A stretch of 6,766 nucleotides of DNA. Source: CAYYMD01 sp964480425 (lineage in GTDB: Bacteria; Planctomycetota; Phycisphaerae; SM23-33). The stretch is taken from the NCBI GenBank assembly GCA_964480425.1, contig CAYZPY010000138.1:1-6766 (forward strand). The letters are read 5' to 3'. The notes beneath the pieces are model-generated. The model was given only the letters and a program-made list of their open reading frames with translations, did no database searches and had not been told where the DNA came from. Position 1 is the stretch's first letter. The number at the start of each line of letters is the position of its first letter. The translations under genes and the position numbers were made by a program. Below are positions 1 to 6,507 of this stretch, one piece after another.

Positions 1-88
1 GCGTGTGGCGAGGCAGTTCGTTCCGGCAATAGCGCGTCTTGCCGGACCCCTGCATACCAACCAGAATTACGACTTCTTTGTCCGGCAT
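1..88 (-). CDS. P-loop NTPase/kinase-like protein, N-terminal fragment (cut by window edge)
   Basis: Reading the minus strand from an ATG at 88 gives 29 residues before the window ends. They begin MPDKEVVILVGMQGSGKT, a short hydrophobic beta strand running into a Walker A motif (G11-x-x-G-S-G-K17-T18). That arrangement at the extreme N-terminus is typical of small ATP-binding kinases and AAA_33-like proteins such as polynucleotide or nucleoside kinase-like enzymes. An in-frame stop lies at 110-112, which is also the stop of the upstream protease gene, and no other ATG lies between, so 88 is the likely start. The gap to the protease gene is 21 bp on the same strand, so co-transcription is likely. 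No strong ribosome binding site is visible. The fragment is too short to tell a kinase from another P-loop ATPase. Confidence 0.72.
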   Translation of the reverse strand, partial: MPDKEVVILVGMQGSGKTRYCRNELPRHT

Positions 89-109
89 GACGTTTCGTGC
101 GAAAATGAA

Positions 110-781
110 TCAGGAAATTATAAATCTAATGAGGGGATTAATCAGGCGGGTAAGAATAAAACCGATCGGGTCTATCGGCGCCCGCGTGTTTGTGAACATT
201 TCCCAGGCCCACGGCCCGACGATGAACAGCATCAGCGCGAATCGTCCGTATTGCATCTGCCATCTCGTAAATCCCTGTTGGCTCGAGGGCGGAAGAAGTT
301 CACGAAGGATGTGGTGCCCGTCCAGCGGGAACAGCGGGATAAGGTTGAATATGCACAGTACGAAGTTCACCCTCATGGTGAAGAACAGCATGATATAGAC
401 GGGATGCGATTCGTAGTATGTCAATGGTTCCCCGCCCCACGCCAACCAGCACCGCAGCGCCAATCCGCACATTAAGCCCAGTCCGAAGTTGGCGGCCACG
501 CCCGCTGCCGAAACGGCGATCTCGCCCAATTTGCGGTTCGTGAAATTGGACGGATTCACCGGCACGGGTTTTGCCCATCCGAACGCGCGTGTCAAAAACA
601 GCACCAGCGTGCCCACGGGGTCCAGGTGGGCCAGTGGATTAAGCGTGACCCGCCCCATGTACTTGGCGGTGGGGTCGCCGAAGGCCAGGGCGGTGCGCGC
701 GTGGGCAAATTCGTGCACCGTCAGCGTCAGCAGAAACGGCGGCGCCAGGAGAACGAGTGTGTATAACCACTGCTGGTCCAT
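110..781 (-). CDS. Site-2 protease family (M50) membrane zinc metalloprotease
   Basis: A 223-aa, strongly hydrophobic protein with the hallmarks of intramembrane zinc proteases of peptidase family M50. The HExxH motif is H23-E24-F25-A26-H27 in the first membrane segment. The second motif is N146-L-I-P-L-F-P-L-D154-G155, where the Asp is expected to be the third zinc ligand. Between them are K71-P-V-P-V-N76-P and A93-G94-V-A-A-N98, variants of the conserved KPVPVNP and AGPxAN stretches, the latter with Val for Pro. About 4-5 membrane segments are likely. There is no PDZ or CBS domain, so it belongs with the small soil/environmental M50 type rather than RseP or SpoIVFB; the substrate is unknown. 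The start is the first ATG after an in-frame stop at 812-814; no Shine-Dalgarno is seen. It is divergent from the Kdo operon and lies 21 bp ahead of a P-loop gene. Confidence 0.9.
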   Translation of the reverse strand: MDQQWLYTLVLLAPPFLLTLTVHEFAHARTALAFGDPTAKYMGRVTLNPLAHLDPVGTLVLFLTRAFGWAKPVPVNPSNFTNRKLGEIAVSAAGVAANFGLGLMCGLALRCWLAWGGEPLTYYESHPVYIMLFFTMRVNFVLCIFNLIPLFPLDGHHILRELLPPSSQQGFTRWQMQYGRFALMLFIVGPWAWEMFTNTRAPIDPIGFILTRLINPLIRFIIS

Positions 782-792
782 AACGGCCCGTT
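782..792. repeat. Palindrome AACGG-C-CCGTT in the divergent intergenic region
   Basis: An 11-bp perfect palindrome around one central base lies directly upstream of the protease ATG (781). A third half-site, CCGTT, occurs at 801-805, overlapping the end of the predicted -35 element of the kdsD promoter. The position would suit a small operator controlling both divergent genes, but an 11-bp palindrome can arise by chance and no regulator is known. The function is a guess. Confidence 0.25.
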
Positions 793-796
793 TTAC

Positions 797-825
797 TTGA
801 CCGTTGTTGTTTCAGCAAGGATAAT
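797..825 (+). promoter_or_regulatory. Sigma70-type promoter for the kdsD-kdsC-lptC-like operon
   Basis: TTGACC (797-802) and GATAAT (820-825) each match the housekeeping consensus at 5 of 6 positions and are separated by exactly 17 bp. Transcription would begin near 831-833, leaving a leader of about 20 nt before the kdsD ATG at 854. It is the only strong promoter-like pair in the 72-bp divergent region and it points toward kdsD. It was identified by eye, not scored against a matrix. Confidence 0.6.
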
Positions 826-853
826 GCCCTTTTGAGGATGGCTTGCAATCACG

Positions 854-1912
854 ATGAACTCCGCGCGACAAAACATATCGGCCGACAGTTACATGGCGTC
901 GGAATCTGAAAGGATAAGACTTGCCCGCCAGGTGCTCCGTTCCGAGGGGCTGGCGATCTGCGCCCTTGCCGAACGCCTCGAAGACGCCGACTTCTCCGAC
1001 GCATTTACGCGTGCGGCGAAGGCGATATACGAGTGTCCCGGAAAGGTTGTGCTGACGGGGATAGGCAAGGCGGGCATCATAGCCCGCAAGATATCCGGCA
1101 CACTGGCGTCAACCGGTACGCAGAGCATATTTTTGCACCCGGTCGAGGCGCTTCACGGCGACCTGGGACGGCTTGTACAGGAAGACGTCGTCGTTGCGCT
1201 TTCGCACAGCGGAAGCACCGAAGAGTTGATCCGCCTGGTGGACCACATCAAGGCGCGGGGCGCCAAGTTAGTAGCCATCACTGCCGAGACGAAAAGCCCG
1301 CTCGCCCTACACGCCGACATCGCGCTGGGATACGGACAGGTCGAGGAGGCATGCCCGCACGGGCTGGCGCCCACGGTCTCCACCTCCTGCATGCTTGCCC
1401 TGGGCGATGCGCTGGCACTGACGGTCATGTCGATGCGGAATTTCGGCCCGGAGCAGTTCGCCACGCACCATCCCGCCGGCACACTGGGACGCAAACTTCT
1501 GAAGGTCGAGGAGGTAATGACCTTCCGAGGGGGCGATCGCCTGGCGGTCGCGCAGGACACACTTACACTTGCCGAGGCACTGGTCGAGGGCGAAAAGGTG
1601 CTGCGACGCTCAGGCGCTTTGCTCATGGTGGACGGCTCGGGACGTCTTACCGGAATACTCACCGACGCCGACCTGCGCAGGGTCCTGCTGAAGCATCGCC
1701 AAACCAACATACTGGATCGCCCGGTGAGCGAATTCATGACGCGCAATCCCAAGCGCATACGGCGAGGGCAACTGGCCTCCGAAGCATTGGCGGTGCTCAA
1801 CAGGCACAGGATTGACGAATTGCCCGTGGTGGACCGGCAGGACAGGCCGGTCGGCATTATTGACGTGCAGGACCTGATTGGTGTAAAGACAGTCAGTGAT
1901 GATGAATCGTAA
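854..1912 (+). CDS. kdsD: Arabinose-5-phosphate isomerase (KdsD/KpsF/GutQ family)
   Basis: Interconverts D-ribulose-5-phosphate and D-arabinose-5-phosphate in the cytoplasm, the first step of Kdo synthesis. The 352 aa show the family's full layout: a sugar isomerase (SIS) domain at about 45-215, then two CBS domains at about 222-280 and 290-345. Diagnostic stretches are GIGKAG (69-74), HPVEALHGDLG (95-105), SHSGSTEE (117-124), EACPHGLAPT (165-174) and HHPAGTLGR (205-213). The E. coli KdsD active-site residues as I recall them (K59, H88, E111, E152, H193) map with a constant offset of 13 to K72, H101, E124, E165 and H206, so the enzyme should be active. The usual HPGG is HPAG here. The protein is slightly longer than E. 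coli KdsD (328 aa), through extra residues at both ends. ATG 854 is preferred: GAGG at 834-837 is a weak, rather distant ribosome site. ATG 893 is an alternative. The stop overlaps kdsC. Confidence 0.95.
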   Translation: MNSARQNISADSYMASESERIRLARQVLRSEGLAICALAERLEDADFSDAFTRAAKAIYECPGKVVLTGIGKAGIIARKISGTLASTGTQSIFLHPVEALHGDLGRLVQEDVVVALSHSGSTEELIRLVDHIKARGAKLVAITAETKSPLALHADIALGYGQVEEACPHGLAPTVSTSCMLALGDALALTVMSMRNFGPEQFATHHPAGTLGRKLLKVEEVMTFRGGDRLAVAQDTLTLAEALVEGEKVLRRSGALLMVDGSGRLTGILTDADLRRVLLKHRQTNILDRPVSEFMTRNPKRIRRGQLASEALAVLNRHRIDELPVVDRQDRPVGIIDVQDLIGVKTVSDDES

Positions 1913-2459
1913 CATAGATTACGGGAATATCCGGCTGCTGGTCCTGGACGTTGACGGCGTGTTAACCGACGGGCGGATTATCCTGACGCCCGACGGGGGC
2001 GAAATTAAGATATTTCACGACCGGGACGGCGCGGCGATGAGGTTCTGGAAACGCGCGGGCGGAAAACTCGCGATAATCTCGGGCAGGTCGTCGCAGGCGA
2101 TTGTCCGCCGGGCCGAAGAATGCGACGTCGACGTGGTGCGGCTGGGCGCAAAACAGAAATTGCCGGTTTACCTCGAAGTGCTGCGCGAGATGGATATACC
2201 CGCACGGCACACGGCGGTGGTAGGTGACGACGTAGGCGACCTTCCGCTTTTGATGAATTGCGGCTTTCCGGTGGCGGTCGCCGACGCCGTGGAGGAACTG
2301 AAGCACAAGGCCGTATACGTCACCCGACTGGGCGGCGGGACCGGATGCGTCAGGGAGCTGGTTGAGATGATTCTTAAAAAAACCGGAAAGTGGAAGCAGA
2401 TTATGCAAAGATACAACCCGCCTAACAATGCCGACCGCAACGGCGGAATACTTCAATGA
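1899..2459 (+). CDS. kdsC: 3-deoxy-D-manno-octulosonate-8-phosphate phosphatase (HAD superfamily)
   Basis: Removes phosphate from Kdo-8-phosphate to give free Kdo in the cytoplasm. With the ATG at 1899 the protein has 186 aa and the HAD motifs in order: DVDGVLTDG (17-25; D17 nucleophile, D19 acid/base), FHDRDG (39-44), ISGRSS (60-65), K87 in AKQK, and GDDVGDLP (109-116) with the metal-binding acidic residues. No cap domain is inserted, as expected for the tetrameric KdsC subclass. Near the end, GGGTGCVRE stands where E. coli has GGRGAVRE, so one Arg is replaced by Thr. A 20-residue polar Asn/Gln-rich tail follows the usual C-terminus. Three start codons lie in tandem (GTG 1896, ATG 1899, ATG 1902), all inside the end of kdsD, so translation is probably coupled. 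The 3' end shares ATGA with the next gene. Confidence 0.93.
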   Translation: MMNRNIDYGNIRLLVLDVDGVLTDGRIILTPDGGEIKIFHDRDGAAMRFWKRAGGKLAIISGRSSQAIVRRAEECDVDVVRLGAKQKLPVYLEVLREMDIPARHTAVVGDDVGDLPLLMNCGFPVAVADAVEELKHKAVYVTRLGGGTGCVRELVEMILKKTGKWKQIMQRYNPPNNADRNGGILQ

Positions 2460-5400
2460 AACGAAAAGTACTGATACTGATCGGCAGTATCTTTTTAATT
2501 CTCGCCGCGTGCGGAGTGTACTACCTCTTGGCCGGAAGCGGGGCCTGGATTGCCAGGGAAAATTATGAGGGCGCCCGAGGCGACCGACCCGAAGGGCGCC
2601 ACACGGACGAGCCCGGGCGCATGGCGATGGAGAAGGGCGAAGGGCTCAACGTTGAGGTGCGCGATAGTGACGGACGCCTGGAGGCGGTCTATCAGGCGCC
2701 GAAGTGGACCAAGCGAGAGGATAACAGCTACATACTCTATGAGCCGACGGTCCGGTTATTCAGGACCGACGGGCAGCGGGGATTCATACGAGGCGACCAC
2801 GCGATTGTTTACGTCGAGGAGGTCGCCGACGGCGTCAACGTCCGGCGGGGAAGCATATCCGGAAACGTGAAATTCATCATGGACCGCACAGCAGGACCGG
2901 ACAGGTCAGACTTGGCCGAGGAATATGGGCAACTGAAGGGGCTGATTAAAATCTACACCGAGGACATGTATTTCGACAATAACGCCCTGGAGCTGAGCAC
3001 GGAGGGACGAATTGAGCTTTTTGCGCCCGAGGTGGACATCGTTGGGCACGGCCTGGAGATAATGTGGAACGATTCGCCCCGCGAGTTGAGACTGCTTAAG
3101 ATAAGGCGGGGCAGATACATGGCCGTCTACAACGTGCCTGATGAATTGAAAATGATGTCCCAGCCGGGCGGGGCGGCGTCCGAATTGCCCCGGACCGTGC
3201 CGGATAGCGCACCGGCGACCATGCCCGTCGGCGACGAGCCCGATACTTTACAGATTGTGGATGCCGGCGACGGCGAGGGTCGAACCACAACGCAGACCGC
3301 AACGCAGCCGACCACCTCGCCGGCGACGGCCCAGGGCAACACGGCAACGAAGCAACGCCCGGCGAGGAATATATACCTGGCCAAGTTCACCGCAGAAAAA
3401 GGCGCAATTCACGTGGACTTCGGCTCGAACAAAATGCGAGGCGCAGAGACGCTGTCGCTTAAGTTCAGGTGGGACACTACCCGCAGGCGATTCATGGAAG
3501 GCCCAGCGCAGCCGGTGTCACAGGTTCAGCCATTGACCACGGCGCCGGGCGAAGACGAGGCGTCCACCCGTCCGGCAGAGACCCAACCGGAAAAAGAGCG
3601 ACCAAGGGAGAAGACCCAGCCGATGATCATTACGTGGAACGGGCCTCTTGTTATATCTCCCCAGAGTTACACGTCCCGCCCGGAGGATAACATGTACGAC
3701 CTTTCCGCCACAGGCAAGCGTCTGGTCCTGTCCGAACCGCAGGGCAAGGCGTATTGCAACAAGATCGAGTACCACTACCCCCGGCGTGAGGGCGAATTAA
3801 TAGGCCGGGAGGGCTCACCCGTCCGCCTGGAGATGGCCGGCGGCGATTATGCGGTGTGCCGCCGGATAATTTTTACGCCCGGAAGCGACCGGGCCGTACT
3901 GCACGGCAAGGGATACATGCAGCGAACAATATCCGATAGCGAAGGGGACGGAGGCGCGTCTGTCAAAGATGCAATCGAGTTCTCCGCCGATAAGCCCCGC
4001 GGCGAGAGGATTGAATGGTCCAAAGCGGTGAACGTGAAATTCGGGCAGTTCAGACCCGCGCCCGGCGAAAGCCCCAAGAGATACATTAAAGAGGCGGTTT
4101 TCCTGGGCGACGTGGAGTTGACGCGCCCTGCGGCCAAGGAGTTCGTCCGTTGTCCGAAACTTCGCGTGTTGATGAGGCCCGCAGGCGGGAAGGTTCAGCC
4201 GACCGAAGCGCTGGCGACCGGCGGTGTCACCGCGCACCAGGCCGACAACGATATCGAAGCGCAGTCCCTGTCCATCGTCTTTGACCGGGCTGATGAATCT
4301 TCGTCAATCAGGCCGGTACGTCTGGTGGGGGATGGAGGCGTGAAAATAACCGATACGTCCGACCCTCAGCAAAAGGTCGTCGCCACCGCCGAACGGTTGA
4401 CCAGCAACCTCGTCGAGCAGGAGGCGGTTCTGACCGGCGGGGACGAAAAGGACAATCGCTTTGCGAAGATAAGGCAGGGCGACAACTTCATGGCAGGCAG
4501 GGAGATTCGGCTCGCTCGCCGAACGGAGCGCGCCTCGGTCAGGGGTGCCGGCGAAATCGAATACCTCTCCGAAAGGGACATTAACGGAAGGGAACTGGAG
4601 AAACCTCGCCCCGTGAAAATAACTTTCGCCGGCGGAATGGATTACAACGGCTCGCGCAACGAGGCCGAATTCCGCAAGAAAGTCGAGCTGGTAAGCAGAA
4701 GCGAATCCATGAAGTGCGACCGGCTCAGTCTGCTGTTCAGAAAGTCGCACAAGGCCGAGGAAGGCACCTCAACCGAAAAGCCCCGTGACGACAGCGCCGA
4801 CGGCGTCGGCTTCGGCGTGGAGCGGTTCGCCAGGCGTAAGGTCAGCATGATACTTGCCGACGGCAACGTGGAATTCACCAGCCGGCGCCAAGAGACGGAC
4901 ACCTCGAAGCTTTTGACCCGGATGAAACTCAGCGCCGACGAGGCGATGTTCGACGCCCGCCCCGGCACAGAAGGCGAGGAATCGCACGAGATACACGTAA
5001 TAGGGCAGGGCACGCTGGTTTTCGAGGATTACCGCCCGCCGCAGGAGAAGTCCCAACGAGCGCCGGATAACGATTCGTTCATCCCCCGCGGCCAGAAGCC
5101 GCTTCAGGCAGTGTTCAACTGGAAAAAGTTCATGACGCTTCACCAGAAATCTCGCGAGGTCAGGATGAAGGGCGACGTGAAGGTCGTATACCGCAGCGCC
5201 TCGCAGGTGGTCGGCACGGACAGACTCAACGTTCCGGATTGGGGCGACCTGCCGCCGGGGCGAAGAACGGTGTTGCTGTGCAACAATCTAACGGCGGGTT
5301 TCGACCCGCCCGATACGCCGGCCGATACCGACGCCGTCCGGACGACCGGCCCGCCCGTGGGCGACCTGAGACAGTTCACCGCCACCGAGGACGTGAACCT

Positions 5401-5644
5401 TACCGAAGGCCCATGGCAGTTCCTGGGTGAAGTGATGATTTACAACCGGCATCCCGAAGACCGCGACAAGGACCTGGTTATACTCCGCGGACACATGCCG
5501 GGAAAGCCCGTGGCGGACGCGAACCTGTTCTACGAAGACGGTCAGACCGGACAATCGCAGAAATGGGCGTCGCCGCAGATACTTTTCTACCCGGGCTCGC
5601 AACGCGTCGAGACGGGCAAAGTGACCGGCGGCGGCGTGCGGTAA
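2456..5644 (+). CDS. lptC: Very long LptC/LptA (OstA)-like LPS-export periplasmic protein, membrane anchored
   Basis: A 1062-aa protein, against about 190 aa for classical LptC and about 185 for LptA. Residues 5-27 form one hydrophobic anchor containing a lipobox-like LAAC (16-19). Residues about 62-225 resemble LptC: paired strands ending in SGNVKF (135-140) and STEGRIELF (181-189). A Thr/Gln/Pro-rich linker (about 275-303) and a charged one (about 361-390) follow. From about 390 to the end, strands of LptA/OstA type recur: GDVELTR (551-557), GGVTAHQ (589-595), GGVKITD (627-633), GNVEFTS (803-809), GDVKVVY (906-912) and EDVNLTE (978-984), interleaved with strands such as SLSIVFD (604-610) and RLSLLF (756-761). 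I infer several beta-jellyroll units bridging the periplasm. It starts on the ATGA overlap with kdsC, the slot of lptC in E. coli. Family assignment rests on strand pattern and synteny, and the symbol covers only the N-terminal part. It could instead be a less specific OstA-like envelope protein. Confidence 0.72.
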   Translation: MKRKVLILIGSIFLILAACGVYYLLAGSGAWIARENYEGARGDRPEGRHTDEPGRMAMEKGEGLNVEVRDSDGRLEAVYQAPKWTKREDNSYILYEPTVRLFRTDGQRGFIRGDHAIVYVEEVADGVNVRRGSISGNVKFIMDRTAGPDRSDLAEEYGQLKGLIKIYTEDMYFDNNALELSTEGRIELFAPEVDIVGHGLEIMWNDSPRELRLLKIRRGRYMAVYNVPDELKMMSQPGGAASELPRTVPDSAPATMPVGDEPDTLQIVDAGDGEGRTTTQTATQPTTSPATAQGNTATKQRPARNIYLAKFTAEKGAIHVDFGSNKMRGAETLSLKFRWDTTRRRFMEGPAQPVSQVQPLTTAPGEDEASTRPAETQPEKERPREKTQPMIITWNGPLVISPQSYTSRPEDNMYDLSATGKRLVLSEPQGKAYCNKIEYHYPRREGELIGREGSPVRLEMAGGDYAVCRRIIFTPGSDRAVLHGKGYMQRTISDSEGDGGASVKDAIEFSADKPRGERIEWSKAVNVKFGQFRPAPGESPKRYIKEAVFLGDVELTRPAAKEFVRCPKLRVLMRPAGGKVQPTEALATGGVTAHQADNDIEAQSLSIVFDRADESSSIRPVRLVGDGGVKITDTSDPQQKVVATAERLTSNLVEQEAVLTGGDEKDNRFAKIRQGDNFMAGREIRLARRTERASVRGAGEIEYLSERDINGRELEKPRPVKITFAGGMDYNGSRNEAEFRKKVELVSRSESMKCDRLSLLFRKSHKAEEGTSTEKPRDDSADGVGFGVERFARRKVSMILADGNVEFTSRRQETDTSKLLTRMKLSADEAMFDARPGTEGEESHEIHVIGQGTLVFEDYRPPQEKSQRAPDNDSFIPRGQKPLQAVFNWKKFMTLHQKSREVRMKGDVKVVYRSASQVVGTDRLNVPDWGDLPPGRRTVLLCNNLTAGFDPPDTPADTDAVRTTGPPVGDLRQFTATEDVNLTEGPWQFLGEVMIYNRHPEDRDKDLVILRGHMPGKPVADANLFYEDGQTGQSQKWASPQILFYPGSQRVETGKVTGGGVR

Positions 5645-5654
5645 GGTGGTCCGC

Positions 5655-6497
5655 TTATTGGGGAAGAACCTCGTTCATCGAGCCGCTGCGCATGCCCTGA
5701 AGGTCAAGCGTGACGTAAGTGTATCCAATCGCCTTTAGGGCGGCGGTTATTTTATCGGCGAGTTCGACTGCCCGGGACAGATCGCGTGGCTGGACTTCTA
5801 TCCTTGCGATCGGATGATGGTCTCGAACGCGACAGCCGGCAAAACCCATCCCGTCCAGGGTGGCTTCTGCCTGCTCTATGCGCGCGAGTCTCTGCGTCGT
5901 TATTTCGCTGCCGTAGGGGATTCTGCTGGCCAGGCATGCCGAGGATGGCTTTTCGGCGGTGGGCATGCCCATCGCGGCGGAGGCGGCGCGGATGTCCGCT
6001 TTAGCCAGACCGGCCTCAAGAAGGGGTCGGACTATGCCGAGTTCATCCTCGGCCTTGATGCCCGGTCGGAAATCGCCCGCGTCATCGGCGTTGTCGCCGC
6101 TGAAAACGGTCTGCAATCCTCTTTCGACGGCGAGTTTCTTAAGACGCCCCAACAGCAAAATTTTGCAGTGATAGCATCGCTGGGGCGTGTTGGAGGTGAA
6201 AGACTCGTCGTGCATTTCTTCGGTTTTTATCTCGATGAGCTCTGCGGCGTATTCGGCCGCGATGTCGCGGGCCGCTCGCAGTTCGCTTTTAAGATGGATG
6301 GGCGAGACGCCCGTAGCGGCCAGGACGTTATCACTCCCGAGCGTCTCCAGCGCCAGCGCCAGAAGAAAAGTGCTGTCCACCCCGCCGGAGTACGCTACAA
6401 CGCCGCTGCCGCTGCGTCGGAGAATCTCACGGCACTTGCGTATTTTCTTCTGCAGCGAGGCATCAGGCTTTTCTCTAAAATACGTTTCATTTGCCAT
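5655..6497 (-). CDS. larE: ATP-dependent sulfur transferase LarE (nickel-pincer nucleotide cofactor synthesis)
   Basis: LarE adenylates the pyridinium carboxylates of the cofactor precursor and inserts sulfur, making the nickel-pincer nucleotide used by lactate racemase LarA and relatives. The 280 aa contain an N-terminal PP-loop pyrophosphatase domain with SGGVDS (37-42), SGDNADD (133-139), KPSSACLASRIPYG (183-196) and the family's C-terminal GMRSGSMNE (268-276). Three cysteines sit in conserved places: C108 and C111 in RCYHCK, and C188 in ACLASR, the last matching the sacrificial Cys176 of Lactobacillus plantarum LarE. The reading frame extends upstream to TTG at 6509 (4 more codons). I chose ATG 6497 because GGTGA lies 5 bp ahead of it. 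The gene converges with the LPS operon, with 10 bp between the stops and no terminator hairpin. No larA, larB or larC is in the window, so the client enzyme is unknown. A general ExsB/asparagine-synthase-like ATPase is unlikely given these motifs. Confidence 0.92.
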   Translation of the reverse strand: MANETYFREKPDASLQKKIRKCREILRRSGSGVVAYSGGVDSTFLLALALETLGSDNVLAATGVSPIHLKSELRAARDIAAEYAAELIEIKTEEMHDESFTSNTPQRCYHCKILLLGRLKKLAVERGLQTVFSGDNADDAGDFRPGIKAEDELGIVRPLLEAGLAKADIRAASAAMGMPTAEKPSSACLASRIPYGSEITTQRLARIEQAEATLDGMGFAGCRVRDHHPIARIEVQPRDLSRAVELADKITAALKAIGYTYVTLDLQGMRSGSMNEVLPQ

Positions 6498-6502
6498 TGC
6501 GT

Positions 6503-6507
6503 TCACC
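6503..6507 (-). promoter_or_regulatory. larE: Ribosome binding site deciding the larE start
   Basis: On the minus strand GGTGA, part of the Shine-Dalgarno consensus, is followed by 5 bases and then ATG at 6497. The longer in-frame alternatives, TTG at 6509 and GTG at 6506, would lie before or within this element and have no such site upstream. This supports a 280-residue protein over a 284-residue one. Confidence 0.55.

Noticed and set aside
489..800. Plus-strand open frame of 103 codons opposite the M50 protease
   Set aside because: It is antisense to a gene with clear HExxH and NxxPxxxLDG motifs, has no recognisable domain, and is a normal by-product of GC-rich coding sequence.
1033..1815. 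260-codon plus-strand frame inside kdsD
   Set aside because: It lies in another frame of an unmistakable KdsD and gives an Arg/Gly/His-rich composition without motifs, typical of a shadow frame.
5638..5654. GCGG/CCGC stem between the convergent stops as a bidirectional terminator
   Set aside because: The stem is only 4 bp and lacks a T-run on either strand.
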